This document shows, piece after piece, positions 28,287 to 40,258 of a stretch of DNA of 64,000 nt; within the stretch, counting starts at the first letter, position 1; each line of letters opens with the position of its first letter. This DNA is from Alisma plantago-aquatica (Eukaryota; Streptophyta; Magnoliopsida; Alismatales; Alismataceae), in NCBI GenBank assembly GCA_963693085.1, contig OY856413.1, positions 545,638,879 to 545,702,878 on the forward strand, written 5' to 3'. The notes under the pieces were generated by a model. The model made no database searches and was not told where the DNA came from. It saw only the letters and a program-made list of their open reading frames with translations. The position numbers were made by a program, and so were the translations under genes.

Positions 28287-29555
28287 TCAAACAAACAAGT
28301 CAGGATATGCTTTTTCCATGTCTGTCTTCAGCTCCCATGTGGCCTCATCCTCTCCATAGTGCTTCCAAAGAACCTTTACCATCTCTATATTCTTACCTCT
28401 GAGTTATTTCACCTTGGTATCTAGAATCCGCAAAGGTGACTCAGGATATGTTAGCTTCCCTTGAAGCTGAATAGGCCCAATACTCAACACATGGCTCGGA
28501 TCTTGCACATATCGCTTAAGATTAGACACGTGGAAAACATCATGCATCATACTATACTGAGGGGGTAAGGCCAAATGATAAGTAGCTTCACCAATCCATT
28601 CTAAAATCTCAAACATACCCATGTATCGGGGACTCAACTTCCCTCTATTCTTTGCTATAGCTCAGAGGGGTCAGATTTTCAGAAACACATGCTCTCCCAT
28701 GGTGGACTACAAATTAGTTCGCTTCACATCCGCATACAACTTCAGTCAATCCTGGGCTCTCTTCAACATTTGCTTGATCAAAGACACTTTATCTACATAC
28801 ACCCAGAGCTCATATGATCTCAACAAGGTCCTCTCACTAACATCATCCTAGTGAAGTAGTGATCGACATAGCCTCCCATAGAGAGCTTCATATGGTGGCA
28901 TCTCGATACTGGCTTCGTAGCTGTTATTGTAAGAAAACTTAGCGAGGGGCAGATATTGCTCCCATGAACCACCCCAATCGAGCAAACAAGCTCTCAACAA
29001 ATCCTCCAAAGTGTGGATTGTCCTCTTTGACTGTCCATCAGTCTGGGGGTGATATGTTGTACTGAACTTCAGTCTAGTGCCAAGTTCCTCTTTTATTTGC
29101 TTCCACAGCTTGGAAGTAAACTTCAGATTGTGGTCAAAAATGATCAAACTCAGAACACCATGTAATCGTACAATCTGTTAGATGTATAGCTCAACGAAGT
29201 CTATCACTTTGGCAGTGGTATTTAGGGTGAGGAAATGTGCCGACTTGGTAAGGTGCTATACCACAACCCATATTACGTCATGACCTCTCTTGGTCTTGGG
29301 AAGAGCCACTACAAAGTCCATGGTGATCTGTTCCCATTTCCACTTAGGAATTTCAATCGACTGTAGCAATCCACCGGGTCGTTGGTGTTCAGCCTTCACC
29401 ATCTGACAAGTGAGACAACTGGCCACATATGCCACTATATCTCTTTTCATTCCGGGCCACCAAAAGTACTGTTGTAGATCCTTAAACATTTTGGTAATGC
29501 CAGGGTGTACTGTGTACTTCGAACCAAGAGCTTCTTGCAAGATATGATCCTTCAA
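28287..29555 (-). pseudogene. G1 integrase with chromodomain-like tail, broken
   Basis: Zinc region and core start in 29256-29555 (VHPGITKMFKDL, SCLTCQMVK, ITMDFVVALPK). Core end in 28848-29147 (HPQTDGQSKRTIHTLEDLL). Tail in 28404-28637 (MHDVFHVSNLKRYV), then after a stop a chromodomain-like end (VLWKHYGEDEATWEL) reaching TGA 28287-28289. As in T1, the catalytic Glu of DGQSERT is Lys. The second core Asp region reads IIFDHNLKF. Several stops. Confidence 0.85.
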
Positions 29556-29591
29556 AAGAGAACTTTCAAGAACCCAAATATGACTCTTGTA

Positions 29592-30720
29592 TCAGATACT
29601 ACCACCCACTCCTACAGAGAGATGGGTCTGAGGTTTCTCCAGAAAACCTTTCATCTTGTCAAGCTCTTGATTGGCTATCTGGGTAGATACCAACTCAGTC
29701 AACAGGTCTAGTTTAATATCTATATTACCTAAACAGACTCGGTCTTCTAACAGTTTTGGAGTCCACTCCACAAGAGCTTCTAGCTTCCTCCACTGGCTTG
29801 ACAAGACAATGACACTCCTGAGCTATTTTTGGCTAAGAGCATCAGCTACAACATTTACCTTTCCAAGGTGATAGGAAATGGTGAAATCATAATCCTTCAT
29901 GTATTCCATTCATCACCTTTGTCTCACATTTAGGTCCTTCTAAGTCAGAAGATACTTCAAGCTCTTATGGTCAGTGAAGATCTCAAAGGTGGCTCCATAC
30001 AGATAGTGTCGCCAAATCTTCAGGGCATGTATAATCCCAACCAACTCTAAATCATGTGTCAGATAATTTACTTCATTGGGTTTGAGTTCTCTAGAGGCAT
30101 AGGCAACAACATGTCTATCTTGCTCTAACACACATTTGAGTCCCATCTTCGATGCATCAGAGAAGATCATAAAACCTTCATTATCAGATGGTAGAGTCAA
30201 CACTAGGACTATAGTCAACTTCTCCTTCATCTCTTGGAATCATGCTTCACATAGGTCCGACCACACAACTTCTCATCTTTTTGGGTGAGCTTGGTAAGTG
30301 GCAAAGCATTCTTTGAGAAATCCTTTACGAAGCATCTATAGTATCCAGCCAATCCCAGATAGTTGCGGATCTTTGAGGGATTCATTGGTGCTGGCCAATC
30401 TTGAACAACTGACACCTTGGTTGGATCTACCGAGATGGTTCCTCCAGATATGATGTATCCAATGAACATGACACGGTCTATCCAAAACTCACATTTAGAG
30501 AATTTCCCATAGAACTTCTGCTTTCTCAAGATATCAATGACTCTACTCAGGTGGTCTCGGTGTTGTTCTAGGTCATTAGAATAAACCAAGATGTCATCTA
30601 TGAACACTATGATAAGAGAGTCCAGCAAGGGTTGGAACATACTATTCATGAGGTTCATGAACACACTCAAGGCATTGGACAACCCAAAAGGAATAACCAC
30701 AAACTCATAATGGCCATAAC
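29592..30720 (-). pseudogene. G1 reverse transcriptase (palm/thumb) and RNase H, broken
   Basis: 30227-30700 holds VIPFGLSNALSVFMNLM, the catalytic [10 protein letters not shown], and the thumb GYYRCFVKDFSK. 29940-30230 holds the RNase H motifs [28 protein letters not shown] and [11 protein letters not shown]. 29592-29804 is the connection toward integrase. The pieces are separated by stops and a small frame change near 30228. Confidence 0.87.
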
Positions 30721-30949
30721 GAGTTCTAAAAGTGGTTTTTGGAATGTCCTCACTCTTGACTCACAACTAGTGGTACCCCAATCTGATGTCAATCTTTGAA
30801 AAGACTCGAGCTGACTTTAACTGGTCAAACATGTCATCTATTCGGGGTAAAGGGTATTTGTTCTTAATGGTAGCCTGGTTGATCATCCAGTTGTGTACAC
30901 ATATTCTGAGTGAACAGTCCTTCTTCTTTACAAATAGAACTGGTGCTCC

Positions 30950-31664
30950 TCATGGTGATGTGCTAGGGTGGATAAAACCCTTATCTAGTATTTTATGCAG
31001 TTGTTTCTTCAACTCGAGCAACTCAGCAGGGGTCATCCTATAAGGTGCTCGTGAAATAGGGTTTCTCCCAGGAGCAAGCTCTATTGAAAAGTCTACCTCT
31101 CTCTCAGGAGGGATCCCAGGAAAATCATCTGGGAAAACATCTTCATAGTCCCTAACTACCTCTATTTCCTCTTGGGGATGCACCTTGGGCTTCAGCTCGG
31201 TAACGACTGCTAGCAAAGCCTGACAACCTTTGGTTATCATCCATTCTACCTTCAAAGCTAACACATACAAGTTGGTGGTGGCATCCTTCCTACCCCTAAT
31301 GATGAATGGCGGTTGACCTGGTTTCTTTATGATTACCTTCTTCTCCCTACAGTCAATAGGCCCTATAAGTATAAAGTCAATCCATACCAATGATCACATC
31401 AAAGTCATTCATGTCAAGGAGGATAAAATCCGTAGGGAACTCATGATCTCGATATTTAATAGGTATCATAGGAGTTTTCAAAAGGGACATAAAGATTTTA
31501 CCCCTTGGGGTTGTGACATCCAAGATATACCCTAATTCCTTGATATCCAAAAAAATCATATTTGTGAGATTTCTCAAAATGAAAGTATTAGTAGATCCAG
31601 AGTCAAATAAAGCTTTTACATTGTGTCCCATGACTTCAAGCATGCCTACATTGTTTTTCACCAT
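30950..31664 (-). pseudogene. G1 protease and start of reverse transcriptase, broken
   Basis: The protease active site LFDSGSTNTFIL lies in 31377-31664. The following segment (30950-31390) has DYEDVFPDDFPGIPPEREVDFS and APYRMTPAELLELKKQL, the RT fingers region. A frame change separates the two near 31380. The fingers end with a stop near 30947. Confidence 0.85.
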
Positions 31665-31863
31665 ATGTTAGACCATTACATGCTTATCTTAAAACATAAA
31701 AGAAAACTCTAAGGGTTATTACCCTCTATCAACTGATTACCATTAGCTTGAGCTTCCTCATTATCAATAGTAAGGACTCAAGCTTGTCTTCTTTCTCCAG
31801 TAGGTGGGGTTGCAGCTACATGCTGGGTTACTATAGGTGGGGATGCTACTAGGTCTGTCCCCC

Positions 31864-33058
31864 TCAGGTCTGGAAGAGGACAGTTGGCTTGAAGATGTCC
31901 CTCTTATTGACAATGGTAGAATGCCCTCTTCTTGTAGCGACACTCACCTGAATGCCATTTTTCACAGGTGTGACACCTAGGTCAGTTGTTCTCATGAAGG
32001 GGTTTTCCTTTTCCTCCATGCTTTCCCTTGGTAAGGTTGCATCCTTGTCCTTTCTTGTGATCATTCTTATGCCCTTGGGTACCATCAGTGAAACCCAAAT
32101 ACCATTTCGATGGATTATGAGCAGGCATCACTGTCCTCTCCATGTCCAGGGCAATGTTGTAGGCTTCAGTGAAGGTTTTTGGTTTACTTGCCATCACATA
32201 AGGCTTAATGGTAGGATGAAGACACTCTACAAAATGGTTCACTCGTCTTTCTTCATCCATCATGTGCCCAAAATAATCCAGAATGCAAAACTTGCGACCA
32301 AAGTCTGTGACTCATAAGCTACCTTGGCTTAGTTTAGTAAACTCTCTTTCCTTCTCCTTCTTAGCTTAGATGGGAATGAATCTATCTATGAAGATAGTCC
32401 TGAAGTCAGTCCATGCCATTGGGTCTACACTCAGATCTTGACCCATGATGTGGTTCTCCCACCAGATCTTGGTTGCTCCTTCCAAGAGATGTGCAGCAAA
32501 AGGGACCTTCTTGTTCACCTGCACTTCCAGCATGCAGAAATAATTCTCGATCACTATCAACCAAGCATCTACTTTGTTGAGCACTTCGATCTTATCCTCT
32601 CCCCAAAATTTCTCATTGTTCAACTTGACGAAGTCCAGAATGGTGACTCCAAGTCGAGGACAGATGGAAAGTGGTTCGCCATTCTCGTCTCTGGCTATGT
32701 CCCAGAGGGACAGGGCACTAATGGCCTTAGTTAGATTCTTCTATTGTTCCATCCATAAGGCATCAAGTGTGTGGACTACCATTGCAGGTCCTGGACCACC
32801 AGTCAGGTTCTCCTCAAACTTGGCCTCATCTTTGGACATGTGTTCCTCTTCTTGGTCCATCTCTGGGTTTTCAAAGGGAATCGGCTTAGGGTCTACGCCT
32901 TCTTCTGAGGCTCCCTCAGGTCTCTTTCTCTTCTTTAAGGACTCATCACCATGGTTCCTCTTCCTTTTCTTGGAATATCCCCTCCTCTTGTGAGGAGGCC
33001 AACCCTTAGCATGATTCTCAGTGGACTTGGGGATAGATACAGTCTTCACACGAGCCAT
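31864..33058 (-). pseudogene. gag: G1 gag, broken
   Basis: The N-terminus (32741-33058) is very basic (KKRKRNHG, KKRKRPEG), which looks like a nuclear localisation signal. The core at 32366-32623 has KVDAWLIVIENYFCML and ATKIWWENH. The next part, 31982-32263, has ERRVNHFVECLHP. Zinc-knuckle Cys/His residues follow toward 31870. G3 carries a close relative on the other strand (VNHFVEHLHPSIKP). Several stops and phase changes. Confidence 0.83.
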
Positions 33059-33425
33059 CTACATAAGCATTCAATCAAACTTTTAGTTTACATTTAAACT
33101 AATTATACTTAAGTCAATGACATCTTGTTTACATATCTTTTATTAATTTGATGGAGGATTCCTTAATACTTAACACTTTATATTCCCAAACATAGGAGGT
33201 GGTGGAGAGAGAGAGAAAAACCCTAAGCTCTTAACATTTCTTCAGAAATAAGAGGTAAAGAAGGGACGAAGATAGATGAGAAATTCTAGAGGTATCTTAC
33301 TTCGAGTTAATTCTTTGGATTTTCGGCCAGGCAGTCACACTACATCTGGGAGTCCTCATGACCGACTAATGGGGTGGAGGATAATATTGCCAACCCCCAG
33401 AACATGATCCTTTTCTAGACACCTC
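33059..33425 (-). other. G1 leader remnant
   Basis: Untranslated leader upstream of gag. It matches 56130-56480 of G2 closely (for example TTTGATGGAGGATTCCTTA, AACATTGCCAACCCCCAG type text and TTTTCTAGACACCTC). It ends abruptly at 33425, where LTR-internal sequence begins, so the primer site is missing. Confidence 0.75.
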
Positions 33426-35262
33426 CATCACGTTTGTCACTACAAACCTTAAATAAGTAAAACTACTCATAAACCTTAATTATCTTGTCCTATCTCTCCT
33501 AACAGTCTTAGGATCAACAATTATCATCATATTTCCAAATATTTCAAATTAACATATCAACCTCATCTTTTACCCTAAATTTGGGGTTCTACATGCATTA
33601 ATCATGGATTCTAGGTTTAAAACCCTAAAACATTCAATTGCTCATCTAGATCAGATTTGAATCTTTCATTATCATCAATATGTTATTAGTACATCAAATT
33701 AACCCATTATAGACTCAATCTTAGATCACAATTAGGGTTTCTAACATATGTTTAATGAAATTTTCATCAAATTAATATACTTTTGCAATTAGGGACGAAA
33801 TTATGTACTAAAATTATGTTTATCCGGTTCATCATATTTTTCTGATCAAATTTCATATATTAAGTTTATCCATCAGACCTTCCTAGTAATTGCTAAGAAT
33901 TTTGCAAGGAAAAACATTATCTTGGATTATCTGTTATTTTTAGAAAATTGTCGGTCGTCTGATCCGTGGTCCATTGGACCATTAAAAATCCAATGGCCCA
34001 TGATCGCACGCCTCACTTGCGATCAAATTAAGGAATTGGGCTAGAATTCCCTTACTTGGTTGAGACACGAGAGGGCTAGTTTTGTAATTTGCCTGGGGGT
34101 CTTCTTCTTCCTCACGCGAGCAACCTATCATGAGTTTGCGGTCAACTCGAAGGTCGACTTTGAGCTGTCATCTTCCCACGGTCGATCTGATAGGTCCAAG
34201 AGCTTCGTCTGCTCCTCACGAACCTACCCGACCCTTCAATCGTGGGTTGGCTTCATTCCTTCACCGCCAATAGGCCGCTGGTGCCCCGACGATGGCTGCG
34301 GCTAGTCGACGGGGTAGAACAGACAATTGATCAAATTGATATCATGAGTGTACTTGTCATACTACTTTGAACTTGAGGGTAGAGTTCATGCAATCCCTTG
34401 TGAAGCCCAGACCCCTCCCCTTATAAGGACTCCTTGCAAGTGTCTGAGGAAGTTGGGGACTTCAACAATCCTCCACAAAACTACCCATAAGTTGGGTTAA
34501 TCCTTCTCGGAACAAACTCCTGAAGGTGATGGACTCATCAACACCTCAATTTATTGCATAAAACACGAGAGAAAAAGGATTTGAAATCTTGATCTCCCCT
34601 GTCCCTTTCCTTCTGTGAATCAAGGTGGATGATTCAGAGCTATCGTCAGATCTGTGGTCCCCTAGACCACACGGGGAATCTAATGGTTGTCATTATCCCC
34701 TTGTTTCCCTTTTTCTTTTAAAATAAGGAAATCATGTAATAAATATTTCTATTAATTAGAAACTTGGAAAATCTATATATATCTCCTCATTTAACCTTTT
34801 CATTCAAATTTTATAGGAAACTCTGGCTTGGCATTATCTACTCGCGTACCAATTTTGAAACCCAAATTCCAAAGGAAAATAGTGGTTCCTTCATAAGTAA
34901 GTTATCCTTTAATAAAACCAATTTAATTTGTTTTTTCCATTTCTTATGCCATTATGTTGGTATCTTGGACTCGTTGGACGTCAAGGAACCCTAATGCATG
35001 AAATCCCCTCTTGGAGGATATTTCCTTGCCTTCTTATTTATCCTTTCTCCTTTTCTTATGTATTCATTTATTGTTTGGATTTTCTTTATCACTTTCTTGT
35101 TACTAGGCCCAATAGCCAATAAAGCCCATTAAGCAACCAAACAAGGCTATTGTAAATGAAATCCATTCATTTCAAACAAATAAAGCAAATTTTTGATTTC
35201 ATTTATCGTTAAAAGGAGAAATACAATATCATTACATAGCTAGGAAAAATGGGGTTGTAACA
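33426..35262 (-). repeat. G1 5' LTR, shortened to 1837 bp
   Basis: Aligns with 26407-28244 of the 3' LTR. The 1035 bp equivalent to 25372-26406 are missing, together with the primer site. By eye the last 120 bp differ at about nine positions between the two copies. Confidence 0.88.
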
Positions 35263-35267
35263 TTGTT

Positions 35268-36488
35268 TCTATTGACCTGTCCCAGGTCATGTTACACCTT
35301 AGAAAGGTTGTACGCATGTTTACAAGTTCATATAGAATAGGAACAGAACAAGGAACACCACAAAAATTCGAAATTCTAAACAAGCATGGTTTCTTTATGA
35401 TTAAATCAACACATTCAGGCATAAACATGAACTAACAAGCTTCTAGTAAGCAATATAAGTGAAGAATGTTATATAACTTGCCTCTATAGAGTAGGTCAGA
35501 TCCCAAACAGCATGAATCTTGAGAAAATAAGGCAAGAAAACCTTGGATTCAGATTTGAACTTGGCCAAATAGGTACTTCTCTCCACAAAGAAGCAAAATC
35601 CTACAAAAAGAAACAAGAAGGATAGATTTTTGAGTTGTAGAGCCACTTTCACCATGGAGCAGCAGGGTTACGACCTCGAGGAATGTCTAAGGAAGGATAA
35701 GAGAAAGAAAAATGGAGAAGGAAGGATGAAAAAAAACTTTCCTTGGTCGAATTCCCTAGAAGATGACCTTGGAAACCCTAGGTAGGGCTAGATGGAGCTC
35801 TAGGAAACCTTCTTCTCCAAAAAGGGGTTGTCTTCTACCTTAGAGGACTTGGTTCCACAGAAAAATAGAGTAGATTCGTTTATCCAGGTTATAATAAAGA
35901 GATAGAAAGCATAGTTTCGTACTTGGGCAAGGAAGGGGTTAATATAGCACATGGATAAGGATAGAAGCAAGCATCAGGTGTAAAAGTAGCTTCCCCATTT
36001 GTCTACGACCTTAAATTATTAAGAATATACAAGTACACACACAAGCAGATCCCCCACAATCCCTATTGACCTTCTTAGATTTCCTTTGTCGAATTTTCCA
36101 GCCAATCACATAATTCATTAGTTGGTAACTACTAAAGGTAGCTCATCCATGAAGGGGTAAACCCTAAAATACCATTGATGAAAATGCCTTCGAACCCTGG
36201 CTCAATTAGGAGCCCCATGGCTTTAAAATATCAAGAATGATAATATAACATCTAAAGAACATAATGTATGTGATAAATTGCAAAGAAAACCCCTCAATTG
36301 GGTAAATTACAGAAAAGTCCAAAATGTATAAAAAATTGCATAACTTGCTCAAAAAGTGTCCAAATGGACCAACATTGAAGCTTAAGCTTGTATTATGATT
36401 TCAAAACATATAAAAAGGTTATATTAGAAGCGTTCAATTATGGTAATTAAGCTCATTCAACTCATTTAGCAAGTTTAGGGGACTTACA
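35268..36488 (-). repeat. T3 LTR, part right of G1
   Basis: Continues T3 after the duplicated TTGTT. It contains GTTATATAAC (35468-35477) and a segment (about 36285-36400) that matches the outer part of the T1 LTR (CCCCTCAA...TGGGTAA). It ends with minus-strand TGTAAGTCCCC at 36488. TGCGG (36489-36493) is its probable target duplication copy. No gene. Confidence 0.7.
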
Positions 36489-36493
36489 TGCGG

Positions 36494-37330
36494 TCTAGAA
36501 TGGATTCTGCATGCTGGAGGTTCAACTAAATAAGAAGGTCTTGTTTGCTACCCATCTTCTGGAAGGAGAAGCTAAGGTATGGTGGGAGAACCATATCACA
36601 AGATGAGACCTCAATGAAGACCTGATGGCCTGGACATATTTTAGAACCATCTTCTCCGCCAGGTTCGTGCCTACCTCAGCCAAGAAGGAGAAAGAGAAGG
36701 AGTTCACCTTCCTTATGCAAGGCAACCTCTCCATTGCAAACTACGCTTGCAAGTTTCACTTGTTGGAGTGTTTTGGGTACATGATGATGGAGGAGAGGTG
36801 GGTGAATCACTTTGTGGAGCATCTGCACCCTTCTATCAAGCCTCGTGTTATGGTGAGTAAGCCGACGACCTTCGCTGAAGCCTACAACACCGCTCGAAGC
36901 ATGGAGAAGACAATGATGCCTATCACCAACCCATCTAAGGGGTACTTGGGCTATGCTGAAGGAACTACTAGATTAAATAATGATCACAAGAAAGGACAAG
37001 GGCGTAACAACACCAAGGTCAAGCATGGAGGCAAAGGAAATCCATGTGGTGAGAGCCATTTTCATAAGTGTTGTGCTTGTGGACGATCACACCCTGGGAA
37101 GTACCGCTTCGAGAAGAAGGTGTTATTTCATTGCCAGTAGGAAGAACACTTCATCGCTAACTATCCTCTTCCTGATCTGAGAGGTTTAGGTCCTGTGGCA
37201 GCATAACCGATGGTAGCAGCACCCCTAGCAGGAGTCAGTGCACCAGCTGGAGGTCCACCTGTTGGAGAGTGGAGGCAAGCCCGAGTCTTTGCCACCGAAA
37301 ATGAAGAGACTAAGGCCAATGCTAATCGGT
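36494..37330 (+). pseudogene. gag: G3 gag, 5' end missing
   Basis: Starts inside the core (MLEVQLNKK-like text with a stop). 36625-37140 is open: FRTIFSARFVPT, CKFHLLECFGYM, VNHFVEHLHPSIKP, then a degenerate zinc knuckle HKCCACGRSHPGKYR and FHCQ. A TAG follows HCQ at 37138-37140, where a second knuckle would continue. Confidence 0.83.
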
Positions 37331-37414
37331 TGATAGAGAGTAATAACCCTTAGAGATTTTCTTTTAGCTTAGCTGATCATGTAATAGTAGTCTGATACAT
37401 TATGAAACTATGTA

Positions 37415-37700
37415 GGCATGCTTGAAGTCATGGGACAAAGTGTAAAAGCTCTTTTAGATTTTGGTTCTACTAATACTTTCATTTTGAGAAATCTGGGAAC
37501 TATATTTTGTTTGGAAATCAAGAATTTCGGTTATGTTTTGGATGTCACAACCCCGGGTGGTCAGATATATACATCTCTTTAAAAAAAACCCATCTTGCCA
37601 ATTAAGTACCTGAGTCACGAGCTTCCTTCTGACTTCATCCTCCTTGATATGAATGATTTTGATGTGATATGGTATGGATTGGATTTACACCTATAGAGCA
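37415..37700 (+). pseudogene. G3 aspartic protease, broken
   Basis: The translation shows LDFGSTNTFILRN at the active site (DFG in place of DSG) and YLSHELPSDFILLDMNDFDV. Frame changes are present near 37580 and 37670. It lies between gag and RT, as in G1. Confidence 0.7.
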
Positions 37701-37959
37701 CCTATTTATTGTAGGGAAAATAAGATCCTTATTAGGAAACCTAGTCATCCACACTTTTCCATTTGTGGAAGGAGAGATGCAACCACCAACCTATATGCAT
37801 CGACTCTGAAGGCCGAGTAGATGATAGCCAAAGGTTGTCAATCTTTCCTGGAAGTAGTCACCGAGCTAGAGTCTAAGGGGTGACAACTTGAGGAGATAGT
37901 GGTAGTCAGGGAGTATGTTGTGTGTTTCTAGATGATCTACCTAGGATTCCCACTAAGCG

Positions 37960-38840
37960 AGAGGTAGACTTTTTGATAGAGCTAGCTCTCGGGACAAACC
38001 CTATATCTAAGGCACCCTAGAGGATGGCCCCTGCTGACTTACTCGAGTTGAATAAACAACTACAGGAACTTCTAGATAAAAGTTTCATTAGACCTAGTAC
38101 ATCGCCATGGAGAGCACCAATTCTCTTTGTGAAGAAGAAGGATGGATCACTCCAGATGTGTACCGACTATCAGATGATCAATCATGCTACTATTAAAAAT
38201 AAGTATCATTTACCCCATATAGATGACCTTTTTGACCAGCTCAAATATGCATGAGTCTTTTCCAAAATCAATTTGAGGTATAGGTACCACCAGGTGCGAG
38301 TTAAGAGTGATGACATCCCTAAGACATATTTGTGAACCTGTTATGGCCACTATGAGTTTGTGGTTATGCCTTTCGAGTTATCCAACTCACCCAATGTCTT
38401 TATGAACCTCATGAATAGTGTATTCCAACCCTTCTGTGACTCCTTTGTGATAGTGTTCATAGATGACATCCTGGTGTATTCTGATGACCTAGATCAACAC
38501 CGTGATCATCTGGGTGGAGTCCTTGATATCTTGATAAAGTAGAAGTTCTATGGGAAATTCTCAAAGTGTGAGTTTTGGATAGATCGTGTCATGTTCCTTG
38601 GACACATCATTTCCAGAGGAACAATCCCCATTCCTCTTGCTAAAATGTCGATCGTTCAAGATTGGCCTGCATCAAAGAACCCCTCTAAGATCCACAACTT
38701 ATTGGGGTTGGTTGGATACTATCGACGCTTCATGAAGGATTTCTCGAAGACTGCTTTTCTACTCACTAAGCTATCTCAGAAGAGTGAGAAGTTTGTGTGG
38801 TCTGACATATTGAAGCTCACTTCCAGGAGTTGAAGGAGAA
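37960..38840 (+). pseudogene. G3 reverse transcriptase, broken
   Basis: Fingers at 38024-38254 ([28 protein letters not shown]). The catalytic [13 protein letters not shown] is at 38450-38488. The thumb at 38591-38833 includes FLGHIISRGTI and GYYRRFMKDFSKTA. Stops near 38254, 38334 and 38540 divide it. Confidence 0.87.
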
Positions 38841-39300
38841 GTTGACCATAGCTCTAGTGTTGACTCTACCTTTTGGCAATTAGGGTTTCATGATCTTCAC
38901 TAATGCATCAATGATGGGACTTGGTTGCGTGTTGGACCAGAATCGACATATGGTTGCATATGCCTCCCAACAGCTCAAGCCCAATGAGGTGAACTACCCA
39001 ACACATGATTTAGAGTTGACTGCTATCATTCATGCTCTGAAGATCTGGCAGCACTATCTATATGGAGCTACCTTTGAGATCTTCACTGACCATAAGAGTT
39101 TGAAGTATCTCCTGAGGCATAGAGATCTGAATCTGAGACAAAGATAGTGGATGGAGTACATGAAGGATTATGACTTCACCATCGCCTATCACCCTGGGAA
39201 AGCTAATGTCATAGATGATGCTCTTAGTCAGAAACAACTCAGGTGTGTAGTTGTTTTGTCCAGCCAATGGAGGAAGCTAGAGGAGCTTGTGGAGTGGACT
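38841..39300 (+). pseudogene. G3 RNase H, broken
   Basis: Open segment 38890-39147 with [17 protein letters not shown] (Asn in place of the catalytic Asp of FxDAS), [16 protein letters not shown] and [15 protein letters not shown] after RQR (39145-39147) precedes [19 protein letters not shown]. Confidence 0.85.
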
Positions 39301-40258
39301 CTACAACTATCAGAGGACCGAGTTCGTTTGTCCAACATTAAGATAAAATCATATTTGTTGAGCGAGTTAGTGGCTGCTAGGTTGACCAATTTGGAACTTG
39401 GTATGATGAAGGGCTTATTAGAGAAGCCACAGACCCGTCTCTCAGTTGGAGTAGATGGTGGAATCTGGTATGAGAATCATAGCTAGGTTCCTAAGGATTC
39501 ACCTTTGAAGGAGTATATCTTATAAGAGGCTCATGGTTCCAAGTACACGGTACACTTGCAAACTACAAAGATGTTTAAGGATCTATAGAGGTACTTCTGG
39601 TGGCCAGGGGTGAAAAAAGACATCGTGGCATATGTGGCCAGCTATCTTATGTGCTAGATGGTGAAGGTTGAACACCAATGATGCAGTGGTCTTTTACAAT
39701 CGATTGGGATTCCAGAGTGGAAATGGAAACATATCACCATAGATTTTGTGGTGGGTCTTCCATGGACCAAGAGAGGTCATGATGTGATATGGGTTGTGGT
39801 AGATCGCCATACCAAGTCAACACACTTCCTTGCCTTGAAGACCACTGCCAAAGTGTCAGACCTAGCCACGCTGTACATCAGAGAGATAGTATGATTGCAT
39901 GGTGTGCCATGTTCAATCATTTTCGATCAAGAACCGAAGTTCACTTTGATGTTATGGAAGTAGGTATAAGAGGAACTCAATACAAGGTTGAAGTTCAATA
40001 CAACTTATCACCCCTAGACTGATGGATAGTTAGAGAGGACGATTCAAACATTAGAGGATCTGTTGAGAGCTTGTGTACTCAATTGGGGTGGATTGTAGGA
40101 GCAGTACTTACCTTTAGCTGAGTTTGCCTACAACAACAACTACCAAGCTAGTATCAGGATGCCTCCATATGAAGCTCTATAAGGGAGACTGTGTCGGTCA
40201 CCGCTTCACTGGGATGATGTCAGTGAGAGGACCTTGTTGAGGTTAGATGACCTCCAGG
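39301..40258 (+). pseudogene. G3 integrase, broken and cut by E
   Basis: Connection and zinc region at 39301-39660, followed by core motifs (WKHITIDFVVGLP near 39725, VWVVVDRHTKSTHF-like text near 39790). DG*LERTIQTLEDLL near 40020 keeps the catalytic Glu that T1 and G1 have lost. It ends inside the segment WDDVSERTLLRLDDLQV at 40258, where E starts. Confidence 0.8.

Larger units (their letters stand above)
25372..35262 (-). mobile_element. G1: chromodomain-type Ty3/gypsy element with 5-bp duplication TTGTT
   Basis: Complete at both outer ends: the left LTR starts TGTAATGACC (25372) and the right ends GTTGTAACA (35262). TTGTT lies at 25367-25371 and 35263-35267. Pol and gag are decayed. The 5' LTR is shortened and the primer site is gone. 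It is inserted in the T3 LTR. Confidence 0.92.
36489..40258 (+). mobile_element. G3: plus-strand chromovirus fragment, oldest layer of the nest
   Basis: The only plus-strand element: from mid-gag to mid-integrase. The left end is cut by the T3 LTR and the right end by E. Both cuts fall inside coding sequence, so the missing parts should lie beyond those insertions, outside the window. The proteins are closest to G1. Stops and frame changes are frequent. Confidence 0.85.
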
